In this document: positions 33,588 to 43,056 of the stretch, one piece after another
Layout of the letters: the number at the start of each line of letters is the position of its first letter
Numbering within the stretch: position 1 is the first letter of the stretch
From: Dyadobacter linearis
GTDB taxonomy: Bacteria > Bacteroidota > Bacteroidia > Cytophagales > Spirosomataceae
Length of the DNA: 64,000 nucleotides
Assembly: GCF_907165045.1 (NCBI RefSeq)
Contig: NZ_CAJRAU010000006.1
Location: 372,001-436,000, forward strand
Reading direction: 5' to 3'
Notes under the pieces: model-generated
Databases searched by the model: none
Told to the model about the DNA's origin: nothing
What the model saw: only the letters and a program-made list of their open reading frames with translations
Translations under genes and position numbers: made by a program

Positions 33588-34247
33588 ATGGCAATAAATT
33601 CTATCAAAAAACTACCGTCAGCCGAAAAAGACGTAGCGGACTTGTCTGCGCAGGATAACGGCCCCATGATGCTAGACGACGAATACCTGATCCGCAAGAC
33701 GTTCAGCCAGGACCCGCAGAAAGGGTGCGAGCTGCTGTTCAAAAAGTATTACACCAATTTATGCAACCACGCGATCCGCTTTGTGCATTCCAGCGAAGTC
33801 GCGGAAGATATTGTATCAGAGGTCTTTGCAGCTTTCTGGCAAAGCCGGACTTTTGAGCTCATCAACACTTCCTACCGCGCATACCTCTACAAGTCTGTCC
33901 GGAACCGGTCCTATAATTACCTGAAATGGGACCTCAACCGCACGTCCCCCATGGAAGGTATGACCACGCCCTTCGAGGCCCATACGCTCAATCCGTGTGA
34001 CGCTTTGTTATACAGCGAGTTGCACCAGCAAGTCGAGCGCATTGTGCAGGATATGCCGCCGCAGTGCAGGAAGGCTTATTTGCTTAAACGCGTTGAAGGC
34101 AAGTCGCTCGAAGAAATTGCAGCTGAGCTTCAGATTACGCCCAAGTCTGTCGAAGCGCTCATTACCCGCGCCATTGCAAGGCTTCGTACCGGCTTGAAGG
34201 ACAGCTGGTTTATCTGCCTCGCGCTGATGATTTCAATTAAAGTATAA
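33588..34247 (+). CDS. ECF-family RNA polymerase sigma factor
   Basis: A 219-aa extracytoplasmic-function sigma factor. Region 2 is seen around residues 45-110 (GCELLFKKYYTNLCNHAIRFVHSSEVAEDIVSEVFAAFW, then YRAYLYKSVRNRSYNYL). Region 4 lies around 145-200 (QVERIVQDMPPQCRKAYLLKRVEGKSLEEIAAELQITPKSVEALITRAIARLR). It is followed by a FecR anti-sigma gene (99 bp gap) and an STN-containing SusC gene, the classic FecI/FecR/FecA-like surface-signalling order. It probably drives its own downstream SusC/SusD genes when the receptor is loaded. The N-terminal 30 residues are extra and low-complexity. Confidence 0.95.
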   Translation: MAINSIKKLPSAEKDVADLSAQDNGPMMLDDEYLIRKTFSQDPQKGCELLFKKYYTNLCNHAIRFVHSSEVAEDIVSEVFAAFWQSRTFELINTSYRAYLYKSVRNRSYNYLKWDLNRTSPMEGMTTPFEAHTLNPCDALLYSELHQQVERIVQDMPPQCRKAYLLKRVEGKSLEEIAAELQITPKSVEALITRAIARLRTGLKDSWFICLALMISIKV

Positions 34248-34346
34248 ACCCGACATGGGGTTCGGGCCAGTGCACTTGTCTGTTGTTGACTGCCGCGAAT
34301 TATCCAAGACAGCCCTCACAGGACTGTAAAAGCTAAAAAATATAAA

Positions 34347-35372
34347 ATGAAAGAATCCCTATCCAAAGACGTCCTCTTCGATTTTTTTGACGGAAGGACC
34401 ACATCCATTCAACGTAAGCTCGTCGAAGACTGGCTGGCCGACCCGCGGAATGAAGATCTTTACTATCAGTATCTCGACGAATGGGAAAGCCGCCATCCGC
34501 AGTTTACACCGCAGGTGGAAAGCGCTCTCTCTGAATTTGTTGCGCTGGTCAATGATCAGGATGCAGCGAAGGCAATCCCAATGTATCAGGCAGAAAAAAC
34601 GCATTTCAGCATCTGGCAAAGTGCGTGGGCTTACCGTGCCGTGGCGGCCACTGCCGTAGCGGCTTGTTTCCTGGTGGTCGGTGGCTTTGTTTTCAATCAG
34701 GAATTGATGTACAAATCATTGACATCCGAAAACGGCCGCATATCTGCCTATGAACTTTCTGACGGAACGAAAGTCGTGCTCAATGCCAATTCAGTTTTAC
34801 GCGTTCCAAGGTTGGGTTTCGGATCGGGTAACCGGGAAGTAATGCTGGAAGGCGAGGCGGAGTTCAAAGTCGTTCATACCGAGCAGGATAGCCGGTTCAT
34901 AGTGAAAATGGATAAAGATTATTCTATCGAAGTGCTTGGTACTGAGTTTGTTGCTTACTCTCGTGAGCGTGGTACGAAGGTTTTTCTGACCAAGGGAAAA
35001 GTAAAGCTGAGCCTGCCGAAAGGAAAGCAGCTTTATATGAAACCCGGAAATCTCTTTTCAACCGAAAAAGACGGAAAATTCACCCTTACATCTTCATCGA
35101 CACCAGCAAAGTTCGTGGCCTGGAAGCAGGACATGTTTTATTTCGACAATACGCTATTGTCCGAAGCGGTGCAACAGCTTAACGAACGCTTCAAAGTCGA
35201 TGTGCGTATACTTGATCCCGTTCTTGGCAACCGTCGCATTGGTGGCGTGTACAAGGCCAGGCAAGCCGACGACCTGCTGGCCATTTTATCGGAACTGCTT
35301 CATCTGGAAGTGGTAAAACACAATGAATTTATTGAATTGAGAACATCAGTAACCAACCCTAACCATGAGTAG
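34347..35372 (+). CDS. FecR-family anti-sigma factor
   Basis: A 341-aa inner-membrane regulator with a cytoplasmic N-terminal part that would hold the ECF sigma factor (about 1-90) and one membrane span (about 97-117, AVAATAVAACFLVVGGFVF). A FecR domain (about 125-220) contains SDGTKVVLNANSVLRVP and FIVKMDKDYSIEVLGTEFVAYSR. The C-terminal domain is DUF4974-like, with FYFDNTLLSEAVQQLNERFKVDV and DDLLAILSELLHLEV. The stop overlaps the SusC start by 8 bp, so the two are translationally linked. It relays substrate binding at the STN domain of the receptor to the sigma factor. Confidence 0.95.
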   Translation: MKESLSKDVLFDFFDGRTTSIQRKLVEDWLADPRNEDLYYQYLDEWESRHPQFTPQVESALSEFVALVNDQDAAKAIPMYQAEKTHFSIWQSAWAYRAVAATAVAACFLVVGGFVFNQELMYKSLTSENGRISAYELSDGTKVVLNANSVLRVPRLGFGSGNREVMLEGEAEFKVVHTEQDSRFIVKMDKDYSIEVLGTEFVAYSRERGTKVFLTKGKVKLSLPKGKQLYMKPGNLFSTEKDGKFTLTSSSTPAKFVAWKQDMFYFDNTLLSEAVQQLNERFKVDVRILDPVLGNRRIGGVYKARQADDLLAILSELLHLEVVKHNEFIELRTSVTNPNHE

Positions 35373-38300
35373 CAGATTTCTACAAAAAACCCGTATCGTG
35401 CTGACCATGTTATTTGTTCAGCAGCTTTGCACGGCGCAGGGTATCTCATTTGCAAGCCAGCCCACCCAACGGAGTGCCGCCCAACGGAATGCCGCCCAAC
35501 TGAATGCCGCCCAACGCGAAGAAAGCAGCGCCAAAAACCTGAAAGATTTACTAGTAGATCTGGGCAAGCAGCACCAGGTAAGCATATTATTTGAGGAAGA
35601 AACCGTTAAAAATATCACCATTACCGGGGCGGATTTCCGTCAGGAAGGCGGTAAGCTGGAAAAGCAACTGACCGATCTGCTCAAACCATTCAATCTTCGT
35701 TTCAAAAAAGCAGGAAAAGAAGCATATGTGATCGTCTCACGATTTGAGAAAAAAGCTTCTGAGGCTGGAATAGCCACCATTGAAAGCGCTACCATCGCCC
35801 CAAGTGTGGCTCCTGAATCGTTGAGCAGGACTGATATTGCTGTTTCTAAAATAGCAAAGGAAAATCCAGCGGAAGAGACAATCAAGGGAAGGGTTACAGA
35901 TGAGCGAGGCGATGGACTTCCGGGCGTGAATGTGGTGATTAAAGGTTCGCAGCGTGGCGTAACGACGGACATTGCGGGCAAATATGAGCTGACAGCAGCA
36001 GGTCCTGACGATATTCTGATATTTTCATTTGTAGGGTATCTGCCTAAGGAAGAGATCGTTGGGAATCGTTCTGTCGTGGATATTTCGCTTTCGGTGGATA
36101 CAAAAGCGTTGGAAGAAGTGGTGGTCATTGGTTACGGAACGGCCAAGAAAAAAGACCTGACCGGCGCAGTTGCCGTGGTCGGCCGCAAGGAATTCGGGGA
36201 TGTATCGGCTACATCTGCCCAGCAACTTTTGCAGGGCAAAATCGCCGGTGTACAGATCGTGAATACGGGCGGGTTACCAGGTTCGAATGCGAAAATCATC
36301 ATTCGCGGCGTGGGCTCGCTCACCAATTCCGATCCGCTTTATGTGATCGACGGGATTCAGGGGGGCGATATTAATTCAGTAAGTCCTTATGATATTCAGG
36401 ATATTACGGTGCTGAAAGATGCTGCTTCCGTGGCGATTTATGGCGCATCGGCAGCCAATGGGGTGGTGTTGATTACCACAAAAAAAGGCAAAGCCGGAAC
36501 GCCGAAAGTAACTTACAATGGCTATGTAGGCGTGGCGCAGGCCTGGAAAAAGCTGGATATGCTCGATGCCGCGCAGTATGTGCAGCTCGTGAAAGACATT
36601 GATGCAGTACAGGGAAATAAGGTCCCTGACAAACTGAACACCCCCGACGTGCTGGTAACCCGGACCGACTGGCAGAAGGAGATTTTCAGGAATGGAAAAA
36701 TCACCGAGCACCATGTGAATGTAACGGGCGGAAGTGATAAAGCGACCTACAATTTCTCGGCAGGTTATACCAATCAGGAGGGTATTATGCGGGATTATGG
36801 ATACCAGCGGATCAATTTGCGGACGCAGCTCGAAGAGCAGATCGGCAAGAGAATTCGACTCGGACAGACCATTAACTTTAAATACAACAGGACAACGGGC
36901 AATGCAGCCAGCTTTGTAGAGGCGCTGCGTATGCCACCTTACGCACCGACAATGGATCCGACGAATTTGGGCGGGTACAGTAAAGTAACGACGATCATCG
37001 ACCAGAACGACGCGCTCAATCCGCTACCAGGAATTTATCTCACGGAAAAACTCGGAAGAGGCGTTTCAAATCTGTTTCAACTATGGGGTGAGGTGGACAT
37101 TATCAATGGCCTCAAATTCAGGACGCAGGCGAACATCGGCCTTTCCAATGCCAACAGCTACAATTACACAGGCGAATATCTGAACGGGAATACCAAAATT
37201 GACCGCAAGATCGAGGAAAGCTACTCATTCTCAGTGTCGCCGATCATTGAAAACATTCTGAGCTATACGAAAACGATTGGCCGCCACGATTTTTCACTCA
37301 TGGCCGGTAACACCTACAATGAAGGCAACCGGAGTCGGAGCGTGAATATGACTGGTTCGGGTTTTACCAATGACCTCATCAAACAGATCGGTGTTTCCAA
37401 ATCCAACAGCATTACCGGCACCGGATCGAGTATTTATGCGTCGCGCTCGTATTTTGGCCGTCTTACCTACGCTTTTCATGACAGGTATCTCGTGAATGCC
37501 TCTATCCGTCAGGACATTAACCCTGCATTTGGAAAGGCTTACCGCAAAGGGAATTTCCCATCGGTAGGTGTGGCCTGGAAAGTTGCTAATGAGGAGTTTA
37601 TGAAAAATATCTCGTTTATCTCCGACCTTAAACTGCGCGGCAGCTGGGGCATTACCGGCAATGCGAATATCGGTTTGTTTCTTACTGATCCGACCGTTTA
37701 TCGAGGCTATGGAAACAACAACATCGTGTATTCTTTTGGCGAAAACAAAGCATTCCAGCAGGGAGCGACCGTTACCCGCGTTCCTAACCCGTTCCTGAAA
37801 TGGGAGGAAACCACGCAGATCGATTTCGGTGTTGATTTCGGCCTTTTGCAAAACAGACTTCAGGTGAGTCTGGATTATTACAAACGCGATAGCAAGGATT
37901 TGCTGCTGGATGTGAAACTGCCCGTTTCCACAGGTTTGGGAGATGTTTACAATGATGCGAGCATGGTTCAGAATGCAGCCAATGCAGTTAACAAAGGTTT
38001 TGAAGCCGCGTTATCTTATGCAGGGCAGTCAGGAGATTTCAGTTACAGCATTTCGGCTAATACAGGTTATAATAAAAACAATGTAGTGTCACTTGGCAAT
38101 GGCGCGCCTATCGTGAGTGGCAGCACCAATGGCGGGATCAATATTACCAAAACAGATGTAGGCGCGGCGATTGGTTCATTCTACGGATACAAGGTGGATC
38201 AGGTGGTGTCCAGCGCTGCGGATGTGGCCAGGTATAATGAGCAGGCAGTTGCCAAAGGATTTGCAAGTTACCAGGATGGTTTGAAGGCGGGTGACATTGT

Positions 38301-38886
38301 TTATAAAGATCTGAATGGGGACGGACGCATTACCGACGCGGACCAGTCATTCCTCGGCTCGGCGATCCCAGTATGGACGTATGGTGGCTCGGTCAATTTG
38401 TCCTACAAAGCTTTTGACCTTTCAATGGGTTTGGCTGGAATCGGCGATGTGAAAGTTTACAATGCATTGCGTTACTGGACAGAAGGCACAACCCGCCCGT
38501 TTAACTCTTCAACGGCTGTGCTGAATGCCTGGAAAAAGGACGGTGACATGACGGATATGCCAAGGTCCGGCCAGAATACACCGTCGAACCTGCGTGCTTC
38601 CGACCGATTTCTGGAAAACGGCTCGTTCATGCGGTTGCGCAACCTGACCCTTGGATTCTCGGTCCCGAAAACAATTTTGAATTCGACAGGCGGCAAAGTG
38701 TTTTCAAGCTTCCGCATTTATGCCACCGCAATGAACCTGCTCACATTGACCAAATACAAAGGGTATGATCCCGAAGTGAGCGCCAGCGTGAACGATGCCA
38801 AGTCGTTTATTTTCACCAAAGGCGTCGATACAGGTCAGTATCCACAGCCGAGGACATTCCTTGTCGGATTGCAGGTCGGGTTTTAA
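35365..38886 (+). CDS. SusC/RagA-family TonB-linked receptor with STN signalling domain
   Basis: An 1173-aa outer-membrane receptor. After the signal peptide (about 1-25) comes an unusual QRSAAQRNAAQLNAA stretch coded by a 15-bp repeat, then an STN domain (about 52-128, NLKDLLVDLGKQHQVSILFEE). A carboxypeptidase-regulatory-like domain (about 173-250, IKGRVTDERGDGLPGVNVVI) follows, with EEVVVIGYGTAKKKDLTGAV as the TonB-box-like link. The plug has VLKDAASVAIYGASAANGVVLIT, and the barrel runs to the C-terminus (TFLVGLQVGF). The STN domain fits its position behind sigma and FecR genes. A SusD gene follows after 30 bp. No glycoside hydrolase is in the unit, so the substrate is unknown. Confidence 0.96.
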   Translation: MSSRFLQKTRIVLTMLFVQQLCTAQGISFASQPTQRSAAQRNAAQLNAAQREESSAKNLKDLLVDLGKQHQVSILFEEETVKNITITGADFRQEGGKLEKQLTDLLKPFNLRFKKAGKEAYVIVSRFEKKASEAGIATIESATIAPSVAPESLSRTDIAVSKIAKENPAEETIKGRVTDERGDGLPGVNVVIKGSQRGVTTDIAGKYELTAAGPDDILIFSFVGYLPKEEIVGNRSVVDISLSVDTKALEEVVVIGYGTAKKKDLTGAVAVVGRKEFGDVSATSAQQLLQGKIAGVQIVNTGGLPGSNAKIIIRGVGSLTNSDPLYVIDGIQGGDINSVSPYDIQDITVLKDAASVAIYGASAANGVVLITTKKGKAGTPKVTYNGYVGVAQAWKKLDMLDAAQYVQLVKDIDAVQGNKVPDKLNTPDVLVTRTDWQKEIFRNGKITEHHVNVTGGSDKATYNFSAGYTNQEGIMRDYGYQRINLRTQLEEQIGKRIRLGQTINFKYNRTTGNAASFVEALRMPPYAPTMDPTNLGGYSKVTTIIDQNDALNPLPGIYLTEKLGRGVSNLFQLWGEVDIINGLKFRTQANIGLSNANSYNYTGEYLNGNTKIDRKIEESYSFSVSPIIENILSYTKTIGRHDFSLMAGNTYNEGNRSRSVNMTGSGFTNDLIKQIGVSKSNSITGTGSSIYASRSYFGRLTYAFHDRYLVNASIRQDINPAFGKAYRKGNFPSVGVAWKVANEEFMKNISFISDLKLRGSWGITGNANIGLFLTDPTVYRGYGNNNIVYSFGENKAFQQGATVTRVPNPFLKWEETTQIDFGVDFGLLQNRLQVSLDYYKRDSKDLLLDVKLPVSTGLGDVYNDASMVQNAANAVNKGFEAALSYAGQSGDFSYSISANTGYNKNNVVSLGNGAPIVSGSTNGGINITKTDVGAAIGSFYGYKVDQVVSSAADVARYNEQAVAKGFASYQDGLKAGDIVYKDLNGDGRITDADQSFLGSAIPVWTYGGSVNLSYKAFDLSMGLAGIGDVKVYNALRYWTEGTTRPFNSSTAVLNAWKKDGDMTDMPRSGQNTPSNLRASDRFLENGSFMRLRNLTLGFSVPKTILNSTGGKVFSSFRIYATAMNLLTLTKYKGYDPEVSASVNDAKSFIFTKGVDTGQYPQPRTFLVGLQVGF
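35465..35515 (+). repeat. 15-bp tandem repeat inside the SusC coding sequence
   Basis: About 3.4 copies of CCCAACGGAATGCCG, starting at 35465, 35480 and 35495 with a partial copy from 35510. They encode the pentad AQRNA/AQLNA between signal peptide and STN domain. The unit is a multiple of three, so copy changes keep the frame and would only change linker length. Confidence 0.9.
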
Positions 38887-38916
38887 TTTTTTCTATTCAA
38901 ATTCATTTTCATCATA

Positions 38917-40500
38917 ATGAAAAAGCAAATACTTTCGCTGGGAACGCTGGCCTGCCTTACCCTCGCCGGCTGCGACAACTCACTGGATAATGTCAAAAAC
39001 CAGTCGAGCTACAACGACGATACTTACTTTACAACGCCCGCTACGATTTCGGAAGCCGTTACAGCGACTTACGGGCTGCTGCTTTACAAAGGCTTGTATT
39101 CCAGGGATTTCTATTATTTAATGGATCTTACCGGCAATGAAGCGGAGGCTGATGCGCCGTTGCTGGGGGACGTTTTGCAGCTGCACGATTACAGTTATGC
39201 ACCCAATCATGCGCAGATCAATGACCTTTGGTCTACCACTTATAAAATGACTTTCCGGGCGAATCTAGTGATCGATAAAGCTGCGAAAATAACGCCCGCA
39301 AATGACGCAGAGAAACAAAAACTAGCCCAGTATGTCTCAGAAGCCTATTTTTTGAAAGCCTATGCCGAGTTTTTGCTCGTAACGCTTTGGGGCAGGGTGC
39401 CAGTCCGCAAGGATTACAGTGGTAACGACGAATTTTATCTTCCAAGGGCGAGCACTGAGGAAGGCTGGAAAATGGTAGAATCCGACCTCGCCAATGCAAT
39501 CAACGGACTGCCTGTCACGTACGCCAGTGCGGGTGACCTGGGCCGCGTTACCAAAGGTGCGGCGATTGCATTATTGGGTAAAACCTATTTATACCAAAAG
39601 AAATACGCCGAAGCTGCCGCGCAATTTGACCTACTTACAAAGGCGCCTTACACGTATGATCTGGTCAAAAATCTGGACGAGCTCTTCACTAAATCACCCG
39701 TGAAAAACGCAGAATCGGTTTTCGACGTCCCGCACAAAGAATGGGGCGGCTGGGCCGAAGGTAGTCCGTACTATATGTTTGGCTCGCAGGAAGGATCGGG
39801 AAGCGGTAAAAATACATTGACCGGCCGCGCTATGGAATACGGCTGGAACGACTGGCGAAACGTGTTCATCTCCGATGCCGCCGTGAAAGCATTCACTTAC
39901 AAAGACGAAGCCGGCAAAGCTTATGTTGATCCGAGAGCCCAAAACACATTTTACGGTGACAAAGCCAGCGGAGGCGACGTGACCTATTGCGACAAATGCA
40001 CGACTGGGGTGAAAACTTATCCGTTTGCAGAGAATGGCAACGGCTACCGGTGGAGGAAATACGAACCTTACGAATACAAGGAAAAAGGCGAACTACCGCA
40101 ATCGGACATCAATTCCCAGATCATCCGCTTTGCCGATGTGCTGCTGATGCTCGCGGAGGCGCAGATCCAGGTCGGAAAAATGGGTGAAGCTTTGCCATTG
40201 ATCAACAAAGTGCGCGCCCGGTCCGGCGCATTCGCTTACACCACGCTGGGCAGCAAGGACGAAGCAATGAAAAAGCTCATGCTGGAACGCCAGCTCGAAC
40301 TCGTCGGTGAGCAGGTGCGCTGGTTCGACCTGATCCGCTGGGGTGTTGCCAAAGAAACGCTCAATGCTGAAAAGAAAGCGAAATATCCGGCATCAAGTCA
40401 GTCTTTCTTCCAGGACAAACACGTATTATTTCCTATTCCCTTAACCGAGAAGAACACCAATCCGCTCGTGGCCAAGGACGTTAGTAATGACTGGAATTGA
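38917..40500 (+). CDS. SusD/RagB-family outer membrane lipoprotein
   Basis: A 527-aa surface lipoprotein that would bind substrate and act as the lid of the SusC barrel encoded just upstream. The lipobox is LTLAGC (Cys19). The RagB/SusD fold is supported by FTTPATISEAVTATYGLLLYKGLYSR, the TPR-like helices with EAYFLKAYAEFLLVTLWGRVPV, and the C-terminal signature QIIRFADVLLMLAEAQIQVGKMGEALPLINKVRARSG. LERQLELVGEQVRWFDLIRWG completes it. It is the last gene of the sigma/FecR/SusC/SusD unit and converges on the sialidase gene. A 12-bp hairpin lies in the gap. Confidence 0.96.
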   Translation: MKKQILSLGTLACLTLAGCDNSLDNVKNQSSYNDDTYFTTPATISEAVTATYGLLLYKGLYSRDFYYLMDLTGNEAEADAPLLGDVLQLHDYSYAPNHAQINDLWSTTYKMTFRANLVIDKAAKITPANDAEKQKLAQYVSEAYFLKAYAEFLLVTLWGRVPVRKDYSGNDEFYLPRASTEEGWKMVESDLANAINGLPVTYASAGDLGRVTKGAAIALLGKTYLYQKKYAEAAAQFDLLTKAPYTYDLVKNLDELFTKSPVKNAESVFDVPHKEWGGWAEGSPYYMFGSQEGSGSGKNTLTGRAMEYGWNDWRNVFISDAAVKAFTYKDEAGKAYVDPRAQNTFYGDKASGGDVTYCDKCTTGVKTYPFAENGNGYRWRKYEPYEYKEKGELPQSDINSQIIRFADVLLMLAEAQIQVGKMGEALPLINKVRARSGAFAYTTLGSKDEAMKKLMLERQLELVGEQVRWFDLIRWGVAKETLNAEKKAKYPASSQSFFQDKHVLFPIPLTEKNTNPLVAKDVSNDWN

Positions 40501-40551
40501 GGATCAGGAGCTTGTAACCTTCATTTAGGCATATCGGGTCGGGAGCCGACT

Positions 40552-40598
40552 CTGGCTGCATACAGATCCTGGTGACTCAGTGATCAGTATGCAGCCAG
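40552..40598. terminator. Long hairpin between convergent SusD and sialidase genes
   Basis: CTGGCTGCATAC (40552-40563) and GTATGCAGCCAG (40587-40598) form a perfect 12-bp stem around a 23-nt loop. A second GATC/GATC pairing is possible just inside. It sits in the 160-bp gap between two convergent genes and lacks a T-run. A processing or attenuating hairpin, or a REP-like element, fits better than a classical terminator. Confidence 0.55.
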
Positions 40599-40660
40599 GC
40601 CGCCGATTCGTGCAGACATATGTAAGCAATAGTTACCACCGTTTCACAACAGCAAGAACG

Positions 40661-41821
40661 CTATTCCTTCCAAACAATCTCTTTATAAACAATGGATTTG
40701 TAGCCATCAAACTCATACAAAACCCCAACGCTTTTCTTGCCCGTTTGCACCAGGTCCGAATAAGCTGTGTAATCCTTTTCGCCGCTTTTGCTTTTGTCAA
40801 CCACGTAACTTTGCTTCCAGGTTTTGCCGTCGTCAAAGCTGATCCTTAATGTGAGGTTGTCGCGTTCTTTGGTGTCGGCTGCGTTGGAGAATGCGAGAAT
40901 GTTGTGTTTTTTGGTTTTACCAATGGTTAAAATGCTTCCTTCGCAAACGGGATCAGGCAGGTTATGGTCAAAATAAGTGGTATCCCATTTCACTCCGCCA
41001 TCGCTGCTTACCGCCACAATGCGCGCGCGGACATCGCCCTTTTGGTTTCTCGCATTGAACATGACCCTGCCTCCCGAAATTTCGGCGGCCGTGGATTCAT
41101 TGGAACCTTCGAATGAAATCGTTTCGCTTAATTTGAATGTTTTGCCATGATCATCGCTGTAAAAACCGTGTGCCTGGTAATCCGCACCTTTGGGTTTGGG
41201 GTCACCGGCGGAGTGGTTGGCGGCAATGTAGATCCTGCCTTTAAACGGTCCTTCCGTCATTTGCATGCCGTGCCCGGGCGTGTTGGCGTAACTTCTCCAG
41301 TCCTCACTGAAATTGTAAGCCGCATTCACATCCGGCATTTTCGGTTTGTGAACTTGCGTCGTAATGTTGACAGGTTCGGCCCAGGTTGCGCCCGCATCCG
41401 TCGAGGTTTTATACCAAACCTCACGCAATCCTTTGCCTTTGCGCACTTCGCCTTCATGGTTATTTCCTGTGTTAAAAAACAAAAACAATCGTCCTTTTGG
41501 AAATGCCGGATCGCTCAGATCGAACACCGGGGCCGGATTTCCGGCTTGCAGCTTGTCGTAGCCCGCCACCACTTGTGATGCCGACCACGTTTTGCCTTTG
41601 TCTTTGCTACGTTTCATGACAATGTCAATGTCTCCAAAATCCCCGCTTCCGGCCACCCTACCCTCTGCAAATGCCAGCAGATCACCATTCGGTGCGCGCA
41701 CAATGGCGGGAATACGGAAGGATTTATAACCTTCTGCGCCGGAAACAAAAACGGGCGTCTGCGCCTGAACGGCGAGCTGGCAAATGAGTAATGCAATGAG
41801 GGTTAGTTTTATGATTTTCAT
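40661..41821 (-). CDS. nanH: Exo-alpha-sialidase (GH33)
   Basis: A 386-aa secreted or periplasmic sialidase that would cleave terminal sialic acid from glycans. A signal peptide (about 1-20, ending AVQAQ) is followed by the FRIP motif (YKSFRIPAIVRAPNGDLLAFAEGR). At least five Asp-boxes are visible: SKDKGKTW, STDAGATW, SDDHGKTF, SSDGGVKW and SFDDGKTW. Together these define the six-bladed GH33 propeller. The frame opens at a TTG at 41827, but the ATG at 41821 gives a proper signal peptide and leaves 2 bp after the epimerase stop. It is the last gene of the sialic-acid operon. Confidence 0.95.
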   Translation of the reverse strand: MKIIKLTLIALLICQLAVQAQTPVFVSGAEGYKSFRIPAIVRAPNGDLLAFAEGRVAGSGDFGDIDIVMKRSKDKGKTWSASQVVAGYDKLQAGNPAPVFDLSDPAFPKGRLFLFFNTGNNHEGEVRKGKGLREVWYKTSTDAGATWAEPVNITTQVHKPKMPDVNAAYNFSEDWRSYANTPGHGMQMTEGPFKGRIYIAANHSAGDPKPKGADYQAHGFYSDDHGKTFKLSETISFEGSNESTAAEISGGRVMFNARNQKGDVRARIVAVSSDGGVKWDTTYFDHNLPDPVCEGSILTIGKTKKHNILAFSNAADTKERDNLTLRISFDDGKTWKQSYVVDKSKSGEKDYTAYSDLVQTGKKSVGVLYEFDGYKSIVYKEIVWKE

Positions 41822-41823
41822 GT

Positions 41824-43050
41824 TCAAGCGTTCTGTTTTTCAGTTTCAAAAATGTTGTTCTCCACGCCCATTCCAACGAGTTCCTGCATCAGCTGCGCAC
41901 AATACCATTCCTGCCTCGGCAGGTGGAACGGGCCTTTGAACAAGTTGCCTTTGGCGGTTTGCGCCACACTTCCGTCGCGGTGCAGGTAACCAAACCATTC
42001 CCCATTTTCCTGATCGTGAAAGTGGGTGTAGGCCCAATCGTGCACCATCGTGTGCATTTTCGCGTATTTTTTATCCTGGGTAAGCGTATAAGCCAGCAGC
42101 GTGGCAATAATTACTTCATTGTGCGGCCACCAGAACTTCATATCCTGCCAGTATTCCTGCACGGGCTTGCCATAGACATCCCTGAAATAGAATATGCCGC
42201 CAAATTCCTTGTCCCAGCCGCGCTCCCACATGTAATCGAGCATTTTGCAGCCGAGCGCGATCAGATGCGGGTCATTGTTCCGGTATTTGGCCTCGTGTAA
42301 AATAAACCACGCACCTTCTATCGCGTGGCCCGGATTGAGCGTGCGGCCGTCGATGTGGTCGATAATGCTGCCGTCGGGCGCGACTTGTTCCATCACGCAT
42401 TGAATGTCTTCTTTGACAAAATCGGTTTCAATTTCCCTGATAAATTCGTCGATCAATCCGTCGCAGCGTGGGTCACCGATGGTTTCGCGCAGTTGCTGGG
42501 CGGTGTTCATCAGGATCATCGGCACGCCTATTCCCTTGGCTGGTCTTGTGGAAGCGAACTTGGGTTCGAGCAGTCCGGGTGTGGTTGCGTACTCCATGCA
42601 TTTACCAAATAAATAGCGCGCCTTTTCCGCGGCTTGCTGGTCTCCGCTCGCTTTTGCATAAGCTGCATTGGCTATTACGGCGAACGTTTCTGAAAAAAAA
42701 TAACGGCGTTTGCGGATGGGTTCACCGGCGCGCGTCATGTGGAAAAACATGCGTCCGTCGGTGTCAAAACAATGTTTATTCAAAAAATCAATTCCTGATT
42801 TGGCTCCTTCCAGCCATGCTTGTCTGGGCTCCACGGTGTTGTATAATGTCGCCAGCAACCATGCCGTGCGGCCTTGTATCCAAACGGCCTTGTCGTCATC
42901 GATCAATGTGCCGTCGTGATCGCGCATTAAAAGATATCCGCCAAACTCCTCATCCAGCGACCTCGGAAACCAGAATGGCAGCGTGTCGTTCAAGAGCTGA
43001 TTTTTGTAAAAATCTCCCAGGTTTTGCAGTTCTGCTTTTGTGTAATGCAT
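41824..43050 (-). CDS. AGE-family epimerase (N-acylglucosamine 2-epimerase / NanE type)
   Basis: A 408-aa cytoplasmic (alpha/alpha)6-barrel enzyme of the N-acylglucosamine 2-epimerase/renin-binding-protein family. In the Bacteroides-type pathway it converts ManNAc, made by the lyase, to GlcNAc. Supporting segments are FWFPRSLDEEFGGYLLMRDHDGTLIDDDKAVWIQGRTAWLLATLYN, LNPGHAIEGAWFILHEA and KFWWPHNEVIIATLLAYTLT. The conserved histidines in GHAIEG and WPHNE are present. It starts 6 bp after the esterase stop. The operon context supports ManNAc rather than cellobiose or mannose as substrate, though those are known for related families. Confidence 0.93.
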   Translation of the reverse strand: MHYTKAELQNLGDFYKNQLLNDTLPFWFPRSLDEEFGGYLLMRDHDGTLIDDDKAVWIQGRTAWLLATLYNTVEPRQAWLEGAKSGIDFLNKHCFDTDGRMFFHMTRAGEPIRKRRYFFSETFAVIANAAYAKASGDQQAAEKARYLFGKCMEYATTPGLLEPKFASTRPAKGIGVPMILMNTAQQLRETIGDPRCDGLIDEFIREIETDFVKEDIQCVMEQVAPDGSIIDHIDGRTLNPGHAIEGAWFILHEAKYRNNDPHLIALGCKMLDYMWERGWDKEFGGIFYFRDVYGKPVQEYWQDMKFWWPHNEVIIATLLAYTLTQDKKYAKMHTMVHDWAYTHFHDQENGEWFGYLHRDGSVAQTAKGNLFKGPFHLPRQEWYCAQLMQELVGMGVENNIFETEKQNA

Positions 43051-43056
43051 TTCTTT

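Noticed and set aside
40580..40849. 89-codon plus-strand ORF after the SusD gene
   Set aside because: Mostly antisense to the 3' end of the sialidase gene and overlaps the hairpin; no supporting features.
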